This document shows positions 16,985 to 25,983 of a DNA stretch of 64,000 nucleotides, piece by piece. A program made the translations under genes and the position numbers. Below the pieces are notes generated by a model that worked only from the letters and a program-made list of their open reading frames with translations, was not told where the DNA came from and ran no database searches. Positions within the stretch are counted from its first letter, which is position 1. Every line of letters starts with the position of its first letter. Source of the DNA: Brevundimonas sp. GTDB lineage: Bacteria > Pseudomonadota > Alphaproteobacteria > Caulobacterales > Caulobacteraceae. The DNA is taken from the NCBI GenBank assembly GCA_003248965.1, contig QFQU01000013.1, positions 51,801 through 115,800 of the forward strand. Direction: 5' to 3'.

Positions 16985-17599
16985 CCCCGTTTGGTGGTTA
17001 TCGGGGCGGGTGGACACGCCAAGGTCGTCGTCGAACTGGCGCGGTCTTGCGGCTTCGAAGTCGTCGGCTGCCTCGACGCCGACGATACGCCACGTCTCGT
17101 CGTCGGCGCGCCGGTGATCGGCAAGGACGACATGGCGGCGGCGCTTCTCGCCGAAGGCGTGAGATTTGCGGCCCTGGGCCTCGGATCCAACCGGACACGG
17201 GAACGAATCGGCCTTCGGTTCGAAGAACTGGGATTCGAACTGCCTGCCTTGATCAGTCCCCGCGCGACGGTGTCTCCTTCGGCCGTGGTCGAACGCGGCG
17301 CCATCGTCATGCCGGGCGCGGTCCTGAACGCCGATTGCAGGATCGGGGCGTTCAGCATCATCAACACCTGCGCATCGGTCGATCATGATTGCCGGTTAGG
17401 CGTCGCGGCGCATGTCGCACCCGGCGGCCGGCTGGCCGGATCGGTCGTGGTGGGCGATCGTGCCATGCTCGGCGTCGGCTCGGCGGTGGCGCCTGGCGTA
17501 TCGATCGGCGACGATGCGACGCTCGGCGCGGGCGCGACCGCCATCTACGACATTCAATCGAACGCCATCGCGGTCGGCACGCCCGCCCGCCCAAGATAG
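16982..17599 (+). CDS. Sugar N-acetyltransferase, PerB/PglD/NeuD family
   Basis: A 205-residue left-handed beta-helix acyltransferase. The N-terminal Rossmann part opens LVVIGAGGHAKVVVELA. It is followed by hexapeptide repeats and the catalytic histidine region ASVDHDCRLGVAAHVAPGG, as in PglD and in Caulobacter PerB, which acetylates GDP-perosamine. The ending AVGTPARPR is typical of the family. Lying between gmd and perosamine synthase, its likely substrate is the 4-amino group of GDP-perosamine, with acetyl-CoA as donor. The start is taken at an ATT codon because of ribosome-site spacing and family length; TTG at 16991 is the conventional alternative. Confidence 0.85.
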   Translation: MPRLVVIGAGGHAKVVVELARSCGFEVVGCLDADDTPRLVVGAPVIGKDDMAAALLAEGVRFAALGLGSNRTRERIGLRFEELGFELPALISPRATVSPSAVVERGAIVMPGAVLNADCRIGAFSIINTCASVDHDCRLGVAAHVAPGGRLAGSVVVGDRAMLGVGSAVAPGVSIGDDATLGAGATAIYDIQSNAIAVGTPARPR

Positions 17600-17612
17600 A
17601 CAGGATAAAGCC

Positions 17613-18719
17613 ATGGACCGCATCGCCGTCGCCGTTCCGCGCCTCTCGGGCAAGGAAAAGGCCTACGTCAACGAGGCGCTGGATAGCACCTGGATCTCGT
17701 CGCGCGGCCCCTTCATCGAACGCTTCGAGGCGCAGGTCGCCGCCATGGCCGGCGTCAAGCACGCCATCGCCTGCAACAACGGCACCACCTCCCTGCACTT
17801 GGCTATGGTCGGGCTGGGCCTCGGGGCGGGCGACGAGGTCATCATGCCATCGTTGACCTATATCGCCACAGCCAATTGCGTTCGCTACTGCAACGCCAGC
17901 CCGGTGTTCGTCGACAACGATCCCCGCACCTTCAACATTGATCCGGAGCGCATCGAACAGGCCATCACTCCACGGACCAAGGGGATTGTGGTCGTTCATC
18001 TGTATGGTCAGTCCGCCGACATGGCGCCGATCATGGCGATCGCCGCCCGTTATGGACTCTGGGTGATTGAGGACGCGGCCGAAGCGCACGGCGCACGATA
18101 TCGCGGCGCGCCCGTGGGGGGCATCGGGCACTGCGGTAGTTTTAGCTTTTTCGGCAACAAAATCATTACGACCGGCGAAGGCGGAGCCGTAACAACGAAC
18201 GACGATGAGTTGGCGGCCCGTATGCGGCTGTTGCGCAGCCAAGGCATGAGCGCCGAACGGCGTTACTGGCATCCGGTCGTTGGCTTCAACTATCGAATGA
18301 CGAACCTTACGGCAGCCATCGGCGTGGCCCAGATGGAACGGCTTGACGAGGCCCTGGCCCGGCGCGTCGAGATCGCCGCCACCTATGATCAAGCTCTCGC
18401 TGGGCTGGTCGATATGATCGACTTGCCCTTCACCGCGATCGACTGCGAGCATTCATTTTGGATGTACACCATCATGCTGAAACCACACGTCGGAACGTCC
18501 CGCGACGAGGTGATGGCGCGAATGGACGCGGATGGCGTGGAGACACGCCCCGTCTTCTATCCGGTCAACGACATGCCGCCCTACTATGACGCTTCGGTCG
18601 ACGCCCCGAACGCGCGCCTTTGCGCAGCCCAGGGCATCAATCTACCGACTCACGAGTCATTGTCGGCGGACGATATCACGCGCGTAGGTGAAACGCTGAG
18701 ACGCGCACTGAATTCGTAA
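17613..18719 (+). CDS. GDP-perosamine synthase (DegT/DnrJ/EryC1 aminotransferase)
   Basis: A 368-residue PLP-dependent sugar aminotransferase that would convert GDP-4-keto-6-deoxymannose to GDP-perosamine using glutamate. The internal aldimine lysine is in FSFFGNKIITTGEGG. NNGTTSLHLAM and EDAAEAHGA match the phosphate-binding and pyridine-nitrogen regions of RfbE/Per enzymes. The frame is open from an ATG at 17412, but that part overlaps the acetyltransferase. The ATG at 17613 has AGGA eight bases upstream and gives the normal start MDRIAVAVPRLSGKEKAYV. It ends four bases from the convergent putA. Confidence 0.9.
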   Translation: MDRIAVAVPRLSGKEKAYVNEALDSTWISSRGPFIERFEAQVAAMAGVKHAIACNNGTTSLHLAMVGLGLGAGDEVIMPSLTYIATANCVRYCNASPVFVDNDPRTFNIDPERIEQAITPRTKGIVVVHLYGQSADMAPIMAIAARYGLWVIEDAAEAHGARYRGAPVGGIGHCGSFSFFGNKIITTGEGGAVTTNDDELAARMRLLRSQGMSAERRYWHPVVGFNYRMTNLTAAIGVAQMERLDEALARRVEIAATYDQALAGLVDMIDLPFTAIDCEHSFWMYTIMLKPHVGTSRDEVMARMDADGVETRPVFYPVNDMPPYYDASVDAPNARLCAAQGINLPTHESLSADDITRVGETLRRALNS

Positions 18720-18723
18720 GGAG

Positions 18724-21700
18724 CTACAGATTCAGCAGCGCCGGATCCCCGCCCTGCGCGGCGATGTTCACGCTGATCGCCTTCTCGGCGGCGTAGCGGA
18801 TCAGGCTGTTGGGGCCGCCCGCCTTGGGGCCGGTGCCGGACAGGCCTTCGCCTCCGAAGGGTTGGACGCCGACGACGGCGCCGGTGATGGAGCGGTTGAC
18901 GTAGACGTTGCCGGCGGGGACCAGCGAGACGACCTCGTCGGCGAAGGCCTCGATGCGGCTGTGGACGCCCAGTGTCAGGCCATAGCCGCGGGCGGCCAGC
19001 TTGCCGGCGACCGACTTCAGGTCGGACGGGGCGTAGCGGTGGATGTGCAGGATGGGGCCGAAGACCTCGCGTTCCAGGAAATCGGGCGTGGGGATTTCGG
19101 CGATGGTGGGGGCGAACAGGTCGCCTTTTTCGGCGCCCAGAGGCAGGTCGGCGCGGGCGATGATTTTCGCCTCCTTGGACAGGCGCTCGACGTGGGCTTC
19201 CAGGGCGCGGCGGGATTCCGGGTCGATGACCGGGCCGATGTCGGTCCTGGGATCGGCGGGGTCGGCGACGGTCTGGACGGCCAAGGCGCCCTTCAGCCCC
19301 TCGATCAGGGCGTCGGCGGAATCCCTGGGCACATAGAGGACGCGGAGCGCCGAGCAGCGTTGCCCGGCCGAGCCGAAGGCCGACTGGATCACGTCGTCGA
19401 TCACCTGTTCCTTCAAGGCCGTGGTGTCGATGAACATGCCGTTCAGGCCGCCGGTTTCGGCGATGAAGGGGATGATGGCGCCGGGGCGGGCGGCGATGGA
19501 GCGGTTAATGGCGGCGGCCGTGTCCGTGCCGCCGGTGAAGGCGACGCCGTCGACGCCCGGATGCGTGACCAGGGCCGCGCCGACCGTCTCGCCGCGTCCA
19601 GGGACCAGGGCCAGCAGATCGGGGTTCAGACCGGCCTTGTGATACAGGCGCACGGCCTCGGCGGCGATCAGGGGCGTCTGTTCGGCGGGCTTGGCCAGGA
19701 CGGCGTTGCCGGCGGCCAGCGCAGCGGCGATCTGGCCGGTGAAGATGGCCAGCGGGAAGTTCCACGGTGAAATGCAGGCGAAGACGCCGCGTCCGTGCAG
19801 GATCAGCTGGTTGGTCTCGCCCGTCGGCCCCTTCAGGGTTTCCGGCGCCGAGAAGTCGCGTTCGGCCAAGAGGGCGTAGTAGCGGCAGAAGTCGGCGGCC
19901 TCGCGCACCTCGGCGACGCCGTCGTTCAGGGTCTTGCCCGCCTCGCGGCTGAGCAGGGCGACCAGGCGGTCCATGTCCGCCTCCAGCGCATCGGCCATGG
20001 CGCGCAGGGTCACGGCGCGTTTGACGCCGCCCTGACGGTCCCAGGCGACCTGGGCGTTGGCGGCGGCTTCGACGGCGGCGTCGATGTCGGCCGTCTCGGC
20101 CTCGGACACATGGCCCAGCACCTGCGAGCGGTCGAACGGATTGGTCACGTCCTGAGGATTGATCCCGGCGCGAAGCTTGCCGCCGACGAGGGGGCCTGAG
20201 GTCAGCTTCTCGCGGTCCACCAGCTGCAGCGCCCGGGCGTGGGCTTCACGGTCGGCGGCCTGGCTGTAGTCGCGGCCGAGGGAGTTCTGACGATCGCCGT
20301 ACATGTCTTTCGGAACCGGAATCTTGGGGTGACGGTCGGGGGCCTGCTCGACCAGGGAGATGGGATCGGCCGCGACGGCCGAGGCGGGCACGCGCTCGTC
20401 CAGCAAGGCGTGGACGAAGGAGGAGTTGGCGCCGTTTTCCAGCAGGCGCCGCACCAGATAGGGCAGCAGTTCCTCGTGCCCGCCGACAGGGGCATAGGCG
20501 CGCACGATCACCGTTTCGTCGGACCATGTGTCGATGGCGGCGTCATAAAGCGCCTCGCCCATGCCGTGCAGCCGCTGGTGCTCGACCGTGACGCCGTGAT
20601 CCCGCGCCATGCGCCGCACGGCCGCCAGCGTATGGGCGTTGTGGCTGGCGAACTGACTGTAGATGGCCGGCGCGGCCTCGATCATGGCCTTGGCGCAAAC
20701 CAGATAGTTCAGATCGGTCGCCGCCTTGGTCGTGAAGACCGGATAGTCGGTGCGGCCGAACACCTGGGCGCGCTTGATCTCGGTGTCCCAATAGGCGCCC
20801 TTGACCAGACGCACCATCAGACGACGCCCCGAGCGGCGGGCCAGGTCGGCGACCCGCTGAATCGTCTCCAGCCCCCGCTTCTGATAGGCCTGAACCGCCA
20901 GACCCAGCCCGGTCCAGCCGCCCAGCGACGGCTCGTGCGCCAGCCGGTCCAGCAGCTTCAGCGACAGGGCCAGACGGTCGGCCTCCTCGGCGTCCATCGT
21001 GAAGTTGATGTCGTATTTCGCCGCGATCCGAGCCAAGCGCAGAATGCGGGGATAGAGGGTGTCCCACACCCCGTCCTCGTGCGTCGCCTCATAGCGGGGC
21101 GACAAGGCCGACAGTTTCACCGACACGCCGTGGCCGTGTTCCGGCCCCTGGCCTTTTGACGTCTTGCCCACCGCTTCGATGGCGTCGGCGTAGATGGTCT
21201 CGTACCGATCCGCGTCGGCCATTGTCCGGGCGCCCTCGCCCAGCATGTCGAAGCTGCACAGCCAGCCTTCCTTGTTCGACCGTTTCAGCGCCGCCTGGAT
21301 AGTGCGGCCCACGACGAACTGCTCGCCCATGATCTTGACGGCGGTGGCCACGGCCTGACGGATCACCGGCTCGCCGATCCGGCCCGCGATCCGCTTCAGG
21401 AAGCCGGACAGGTCGGTTTTGGCCTCTTCATCGACGTCCACCAGCTTGCCGGTCAGCATCAGGCCCCAGGTCGAGGCGTTGACGAACAAACTGTCGGACT
21501 GGCCCAGATGGCTGGCCCAGTCAGCCGAGCCGATCTTTTCGGCGATCAGGCGGTCGCGCGTCTCCTCGTCCGGCACGCGCAGCAGAGCCTCGGCCAGACA
21601 CATCAGGGCCAGACCCTCGCGGGTGCCCAGCGAGAATTGCTGCAGGAAGCTTTCGACCACCCCCTGTTTCTTCTGGCTGCGGCGGGCGTGTTCGACCAGG

Positions 21701-21855
21701 GCCGTGGCCTCGGCGACCACGGCGAGGCGTTCGTCCGCGCTCAAGGGAATGCGGGCCAGGTTGGCGGCGACCGCCGCACGCTCGTCGCGGAACTTGTCGT
21801 GATCCAGCCCGTCCCAGGCGGCCAGGCTCGAAGGCGTGAAGGCTGAAGCGGTCAT
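18724..21855 (-). CDS. putA: Bifunctional proline dehydrogenase / P5C dehydrogenase
   Basis: About 1043 residues. It oxidises proline to glutamate in two steps: an FAD proline dehydrogenase (roughly residues 160-480, with LMVRLVKGAYWDTEIKRAQV) and an NAD glutamate-semialdehyde dehydrogenase (roughly 500-1000, with glutamate in AETGGLNGMF and the nucleophile in GQRCSALR). It lacks the N-terminal ribbon-helix-helix of E. coli PutA, so it cannot repress itself; the divergent Lrp-type gene probably regulates it. The ATG at 21879 has AGGGG directly against it, poor spacing, while the ATG at 21855 has AGGA ten bases upstream, so the shorter start is preferred with moderate confidence. Confidence 0.96.
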   Translation of the reverse strand: MTASAFTPSSLAAWDGLDHDKFRDERAAVAANLARIPLSADERLAVVAEATALVEHARRSQKKQGVVESFLQQFSLGTREGLALMCLAEALLRVPDEETRDRLIAEKIGSADWASHLGQSDSLFVNASTWGLMLTGKLVDVDEEAKTDLSGFLKRIAGRIGEPVIRQAVATAVKIMGEQFVVGRTIQAALKRSNKEGWLCSFDMLGEGARTMADADRYETIYADAIEAVGKTSKGQGPEHGHGVSVKLSALSPRYEATHEDGVWDTLYPRILRLARIAAKYDINFTMDAEEADRLALSLKLLDRLAHEPSLGGWTGLGLAVQAYQKRGLETIQRVADLARRSGRRLMVRLVKGAYWDTEIKRAQVFGRTDYPVFTTKAATDLNYLVCAKAMIEAAPAIYSQFASHNAHTLAAVRRMARDHGVTVEHQRLHGMGEALYDAAIDTWSDETVIVRAYAPVGGHEELLPYLVRRLLENGANSSFVHALLDERVPASAVAADPISLVEQAPDRHPKIPVPKDMYGDRQNSLGRDYSQAADREAHARALQLVDREKLTSGPLVGGKLRAGINPQDVTNPFDRSQVLGHVSEAETADIDAAVEAAANAQVAWDRQGGVKRAVTLRAMADALEADMDRLVALLSREAGKTLNDGVAEVREAADFCRYYALLAERDFSAPETLKGPTGETNQLILHGRGVFACISPWNFPLAIFTGQIAAALAAGNAVLAKPAEQTPLIAAEAVRLYHKAGLNPDLLALVPGRGETVGAALVTHPGVDGVAFTGGTDTAAAINRSIAARPGAIIPFIAETGGLNGMFIDTTALKEQVIDDVIQSAFGSAGQRCSALRVLYVPRDSADALIEGLKGALAVQTVADPADPRTDIGPVIDPESRRALEAHVERLSKEAKIIARADLPLGAEKGDLFAPTIAEIPTPDFLEREVFGPILHIHRYAPSDLKSVAGKLAARGYGLTLGVHSRIEAFADEVVSLVPAGNVYVNRSITGAVVGVQPFGGEGLSGTGPKAGGPNSLIRYAAEKAISVNIAAQGGDPALLNL

Positions 21856-21900
21856 GGCGGACAAATCCTGTGGATTCATCCCCTATATGTCGGAGTTCAT

Positions 21901-21944
21901 CGAAGGTGCTTCGTATGATATATGATCAAGCCGAAGATCATTCG
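21901..21944. promoter_or_regulatory. Paired 13-bp operator-like palindromes, putA/Lrp intergenic
   Basis: Two related 13-mers occur in the 109-base divergent gap: CGAAGGTGCTTCG at 21901-21913 and CGAAGATCATTCG at 21932-21944. The first has perfect 5-bp arms; the second keeps CGAA/TTCG. Their centres are 31 bases apart, about three helical turns, the phased arrangement expected for cooperative Lrp/AsnC binding. They are the best candidates for the operator of the adjacent Lrp-type protein. Confidence 0.55.
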
Positions 21945-21964
21945 TATTCCAGGTCTATTTTCCG

Positions 21965-22426
21965 ATGATCGAAATCGACGCCGTCGACCGCCGCATCCTG
22001 CGGGTTCTCCAGACCGACGCCCGCATCTCCAACGCCGAACTGGCCCGGCGCTGCAACCTGTCGCCCGCCGCCTGTTTCGAGCGGGTCAAACGGCTGCGCG
22101 AAAAGAAGGTCATCACCGGTTATGCCGCCATGATCGACCCGGCCCAGGTCGGGCGCGACCTGTTGATCTTCGTCGAGGTGCTGCTGGACCGCACCACCGG
22201 CGACGTCTTCGAGGGCTTCGCCGAGGCCGTCCGCACCCAGCCCGAGGTTCTGGAGTGCCACATGGTCGCCGGCGGCTTCGACTATCTGATCAAGGCCCGC
22301 GTCGCCGACATGGACGCCTATCGCGCCTTTCTGGGCGATGTTCTGGTGCGGATGCCGGGCGTGCGGGAAACCCGCACCTATGCCGTTCTCGAAGAGGTGA
22401 AGTCCACGACGGTGCTGCCGCTCTGA
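21965..22426 (+). CDS. Lrp/AsnC-family regulator of proline use (PutR-like)
   Basis: A 153-residue Lrp/AsnC protein. The N-terminal helix-turn-helix covers about residues 3-60 (IDAVDRRILRVLQTDARIS, NLSPAACFERVKRL). The C-terminal RAM ligand-binding domain includes ECHMVAGGFDYLIKARVADM. Divergence from putA, with putA lacking its own DNA-binding domain, points to a PutR-type proline-responsive activator, known from Agrobacterium and Rhodobacter relatives. The ligand itself is inferred from context. Confidence 0.9.
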   Translation: MIEIDAVDRRILRVLQTDARISNAELARRCNLSPAACFERVKRLREKKVITGYAAMIDPAQVGRDLLIFVEVLLDRTTGDVFEGFAEAVRTQPEVLECHMVAGGFDYLIKARVADMDAYRAFLGDVLVRMPGVRETRTYAVLEEVKSTTVLPL

Positions 22427-22526
22427 GATTGCGGCAGTCTCGAACCACAACCGACGGTCGCCGTAGGTGACGACAACGACAGGCTCGGCTAGTACTGACC
22501 ATCCCTCAGACAAACGTAACGTGCCC

Positions 22527-24746
22527 ATGCCCCCCATCTATCCAGTCATCATGTGCGGCGGCTCCGGCACGCGACTCTGGCCCGCGTCTCGTCCCTCGCT
22601 TCCCAAGCAGTTCATCCCTCTGGCCGGCAACCGCTCCCTGTTTCAGGAGACTGTGGCCCGCGTCTCGGCTCTGGCGGAAGGCGGCGGATCCTTGGTCGTC
22701 GTCGGCGGCGTGCGGCACAAGCGCGCGATTCTCGATCAGCTAGACGAAATCGGCGCATCGGCTGTTATTCTTCTGGAGCCTGAAGGTCGAGACTCCTCCG
22801 CCGCCATGGCCGCAGCAGCGCTCTGGACCACCCGCCAGACGCCCGACGCGGTTACACTGTTCGTCGCATCAGACCATCATATTCCTGATGACCTGGACTT
22901 CAGGACAGCGGTCAAGGAAGCGGCTGTCGCAGCGGCCGAAGGGCGCATCGTGACGCTTGGCGTCGTGCCGACCGCACCCTCGTCGGCTTATGGATATATT
23001 GCGCCCTCTGGCGACGGCTTGTCGCCAGTCGCCGCCTTTGTGGAAAAGCCGGACGCAACGACCGCACAGCGGTACATAAATGAAGGCTATCTCTGGAACA
23101 GCGGCAATTTCATCGTTCGCGCAGATGTCCTGGCGACGGAAGTGGCGGAACACGCGTCCGCCGTGGCCGAAGCTGTGAAGGCAGGCCTGGACGAGGCCAA
23201 GACCGAAGGCCCTTGCCTCACCCTGGGCGCGAGCTTCTTGTCCGCGCCCAAGATCTCGATCGACTATGCGGTCATGGAGAAGACCACGCACGCCTCGGTC
23301 CTGCCGGTCCGTTTCGCCTGGTCCGACCTGGGCGCTTGGGATGCCGTCCATGCCTCGGGTGAAGGCGGCGTGGGCCTGCACGTCCTCGAAGACTCCGAAG
23401 GTTGCCTGATCCGCGCCTGCGACGGGGTTATGGTCGCAGCGATCGGCCTGCAGGACGTCGGCATCGTGGTGGAGCGTGACGCCGTACTCGTCACCGCTCT
23501 GAAAAAGAGCCAGGATGTTAAGAAGGTAGTTGAGCGTCTGCGGACCCTATCGCCACAGCATCTGGACTTCTCCGCGCCTCCGCCGGCTGAATCGCTGCAG
23601 GATGGGGCGGTCCGCTTCACCGCCTGGATGCGGCAATCGGCCCTGCCGACCTGGGCGACTCTGGGCCAGGACGCCGATGGCGGCTTCCAGGAATTGTTGG
23701 CCCTGGATGGTCGCCATATCCGATCGTCGCGCCGCGCCCGGGTCCAGGCGCGCCAGTTGCAGGTTTATGCGGACGCCGGACGACAAGGCTGGGCCGGACC
23801 TTGGCGCGCCGTCATCGACAAGGGGCTGGAACGGCTGCGCGCCGCCTATCTTCGGCCGGATGGGCAGATGAGGACTCTGCTCGACGCCGACGGCCGCCCT
23901 CAGGACGAAACGGCCATGGTCTATGATCAGGCCTTTTTCCTCTTCGCCCTGGCCAGCGTGGCGCGCGCAACGGCGCGGATGGACCTCGAAGATGAAGCCG
24001 CAGGCGTGCTGAACCATCTGCTCCAGCGCGCGGACGCCGCCGGCGGGCTCAGAGAGTCCGGCGATCATCCCTATCAATCCAACGCCCACATGCATCTGCT
24101 TGAAGCCGCACTGGCTTGGGAAGAGGCTGGCGGCGCCCCGCGATGGACCGAAACCGCGGATCGGATCGTACGGCTGGCGCAAACGCGCTTCATCGACGCA
24201 GACACCGGTGCACTGCGCGAGTTCTTCGACGCCGGCTGGGCGCCCGCTCCGGGAGAAGCTGGCCGACTGGTCGAACCAGGACACCAATTCGAATGGGCCT
24301 GGTTGATGGCGCGCTACGGCCGAAGCCGTAACGACCAAGGCGCGCTCGACAGCGCCCGGAGGCTGTACGCGGCGGGCTTGAAGGGTGTGGACCGCAAACG
24401 CGGCGTCGCAATGGACGCCCTGACCATCACCGGCGGCATACAGAGCGCACGGGCCCGACTGTGGCCCCAGACCGAATGGCTCAAGGCGGCGTGCATTCTG
24501 GCGACGATGAGCGAAGATGGTCAACGGGACCAGTGCCTGGATCAAGCGTCCCAAGCTTCCCACGCATTGTGGCGTTATCTGACGCCTCAAGGCCTATGGC
24601 GGGACAAGATGCTGGAGACCGGCGAGTTCATCGACGAACCAGCGCCTGCGAGTTCGCTCTATCACATCATGGCCGCTTACGTTCAGGTACGAGACACGCT
24701 GAACTTCCTATACGGGCGCGACGATCGATCCCTGCAACTGGCGTGA
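22527..24746 (+). CDS. manC: Mannose-1-P guanylyltransferase fused to AGE-type isomerase
   Basis: A 739-residue two-domain protein. Residues 1 to about 355 are a short-form GDP-mannose pyrophosphorylase (PVIMCGGSGTRLWPASRPS, FVEKPDA, LWNSGNFIVRAD, SIDYAVMEKT) without the usual C-terminal cupin. Residues about 370-739 are an alpha-helical barrel of the AGE/N-acylglucosamine 2-epimerase family (DETAMVYDQAFFLFAL, NAHMHLLEAALAWEEAG, EPGHQFEWAWLMARYG), with the conserved histidine in EPGHQFEW. The second domain probably interconverts fructose-6-P and mannose-6-P, so one protein would hold the first and last steps of GDP-mannose synthesis. The frame opens at 22467; the ATG at 22527 gives the normal N terminus, though no clear ribosome site is seen (GTG at 22521 is possible). 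Confidence 0.88.
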   Translation: MPPIYPVIMCGGSGTRLWPASRPSLPKQFIPLAGNRSLFQETVARVSALAEGGGSLVVVGGVRHKRAILDQLDEIGASAVILLEPEGRDSSAAMAAAALWTTRQTPDAVTLFVASDHHIPDDLDFRTAVKEAAVAAAEGRIVTLGVVPTAPSSAYGYIAPSGDGLSPVAAFVEKPDATTAQRYINEGYLWNSGNFIVRADVLATEVAEHASAVAEAVKAGLDEAKTEGPCLTLGASFLSAPKISIDYAVMEKTTHASVLPVRFAWSDLGAWDAVHASGEGGVGLHVLEDSEGCLIRACDGVMVAAIGLQDVGIVVERDAVLVTALKKSQDVKKVVERLRTLSPQHLDFSAPPPAESLQDGAVRFTAWMRQSALPTWATLGQDADGGFQELLALDGRHIRSSRRARVQARQLQVYADAGRQGWAGPWRAVIDKGLERLRAAYLRPDGQMRTLLDADGRPQDETAMVYDQAFFLFALASVARATARMDLEDEAAGVLNHLLQRADAAGGLRESGDHPYQSNAHMHLLEAALAWEEAGGAPRWTETADRIVRLAQTRFIDADTGALREFFDAGWAPAPGEAGRLVEPGHQFEWAWLMARYGRSRNDQGALDSARRLYAAGLKGVDRKRGVAMDALTITGGIQSARARLWPQTEWLKAACILATMSEDGQRDQCLDQASQASHALWRYLTPQGLWRDKMLETGEFIDEPAPASSLYHIMAAYVQVRDTLNFLYGRDDRSLQLA

Positions 24747-24837
24747 CGCAGCGTCGAGCAAGGACCGTCTCGCCATCGTCATTCGAAGCGGCTAGAAGTT
24801 TCGCCCTTACTCAACGGCTCAGGGTCCGCCCGCCTCA

Positions 24838-25923
24838 ATGCGCATCGTTCTGGCCACCGACGCCTGGGAACCTCAGGTCAACGGCGTCGTCCGCACCCTG
24901 ACCCGCACCGTGGCGGAATGCCGGGCCATGGGGCACGAGGTCGAGGTCATCGAGCCCAGCCTGTTCAAGACCATCCCCTGCCCCACCTATCCGGAAATCC
25001 GGCTGGCCCTGGGCGCCGAGGAGGAGATCCGCGAGATGCTGCGCGCCTTCGAGCCTGAGGCCGTGCATATCGCCACCGAAGGCCCCATCGGCATCGCCAC
25101 GCGCCGCATCTGCGTCGAATGGAAATTGCCGTTCACCACCAGCTACCACACCAAATTCCCCGAGTACGTCTCGGCACGGTTCCCGATCCCGGTCCAGGTC
25201 GGCTACGCCTATATGAAATGGTTCCACAAGCCGTCGGGCCGGCTGATGGTGGCGACACCCACCCTGCGCGACGAACTGGTCGAGCACGGATTCAAGAACG
25301 TCTCGCCCTGGTCGCGCGGCGTCGATACCGCAGTGTTCAACCCGGACCTGAAGCCGATCTACGATGAACTGGGCGGCAAGGACTGGCCCAGGCCCTTCTT
25401 CCTGAACGTCGGCCGGGTGGCGGTCGAGAAGAACATCGAATCCTTCCTCCAACTGGACCTGCCCGGCACCAAGATCGTCGTCGGCGACGGTCCGGCGCGC
25501 GCGGAGCTTCAGGAGAAATATCCCGAGGCCAAGTTCCTGGGCGCCAAGTTCGGCGACGACCTGGCCCGCTGTTTCCGCGACGCCGATGTCTTCGTCTTCC
25601 CCAGTTGGACCGACACCTTCGGCCTGGTGATCCTGGAGGCGATGGCCACGGGCACGCCCGTCGCCGCCTATCCGGCCCACGGCCCCATCGACATCATTCC
25701 GGGGTCGAATGCGGGGGCGATCGACAAGGACCTGCGAACCGCCTGTCTGGCCTGCCTCGATCTGGATCGAAAGGCGGTGCGCGCCTATGCTGAGAAGTTC
25801 AGCTGGCGCGCCTCGGCCGAGCAGTTCGTCGAGAACCTGCAGCCCTATCCCGAACCGGAGAGGGGCCGCTTCTGGCGTCGCCTGCGCCGCATCGCCCGCA
25901 TCCGCAAGCGCGCCGCGGCCTGA
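24838..25923 (+). CDS. Glycosyltransferase family 4
   Basis: A 361-residue GT4 enzyme. The N-terminal domain opens MRIVLATDAWEPQVNGVVRT, including the acceptor-side glycine loop (QVNGVV) common in mannosyl- and sulfoquinovosyl-type transferases. The donor site has the E-x7-E region DTFGLVILEAMATG, and the second domain starts at FFLNVGRVAVEKNIE. It lies between the ManC fusion and phosphomannomutase on the same strand. A GDP-mannose donor is therefore plausible but unproven. The last residues are basic (RRLRRIARIRKRAAA) and could hold the enzyme at the membrane. Confidence 0.87.
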   Translation: MRIVLATDAWEPQVNGVVRTLTRTVAECRAMGHEVEVIEPSLFKTIPCPTYPEIRLALGAEEEIREMLRAFEPEAVHIATEGPIGIATRRICVEWKLPFTTSYHTKFPEYVSARFPIPVQVGYAYMKWFHKPSGRLMVATPTLRDELVEHGFKNVSPWSRGVDTAVFNPDLKPIYDELGGKDWPRPFFLNVGRVAVEKNIESFLQLDLPGTKIVVGDGPARAELQEKYPEAKFLGAKFGDDLARCFRDADVFVFPSWTDTFGLVILEAMATGTPVAAYPAHGPIDIIPGSNAGAIDKDLRTACLACLDLDRKAVRAYAEKFSWRASAEQFVENLQPYPEPERGRFWRRLRRIARIRKRAAA

Positions 25924-25983
25924 AACCGCGTCCCAGAATTCTCGCTGCACATTGGCGCAAGACCACTTCCCGAAGGACATCCA

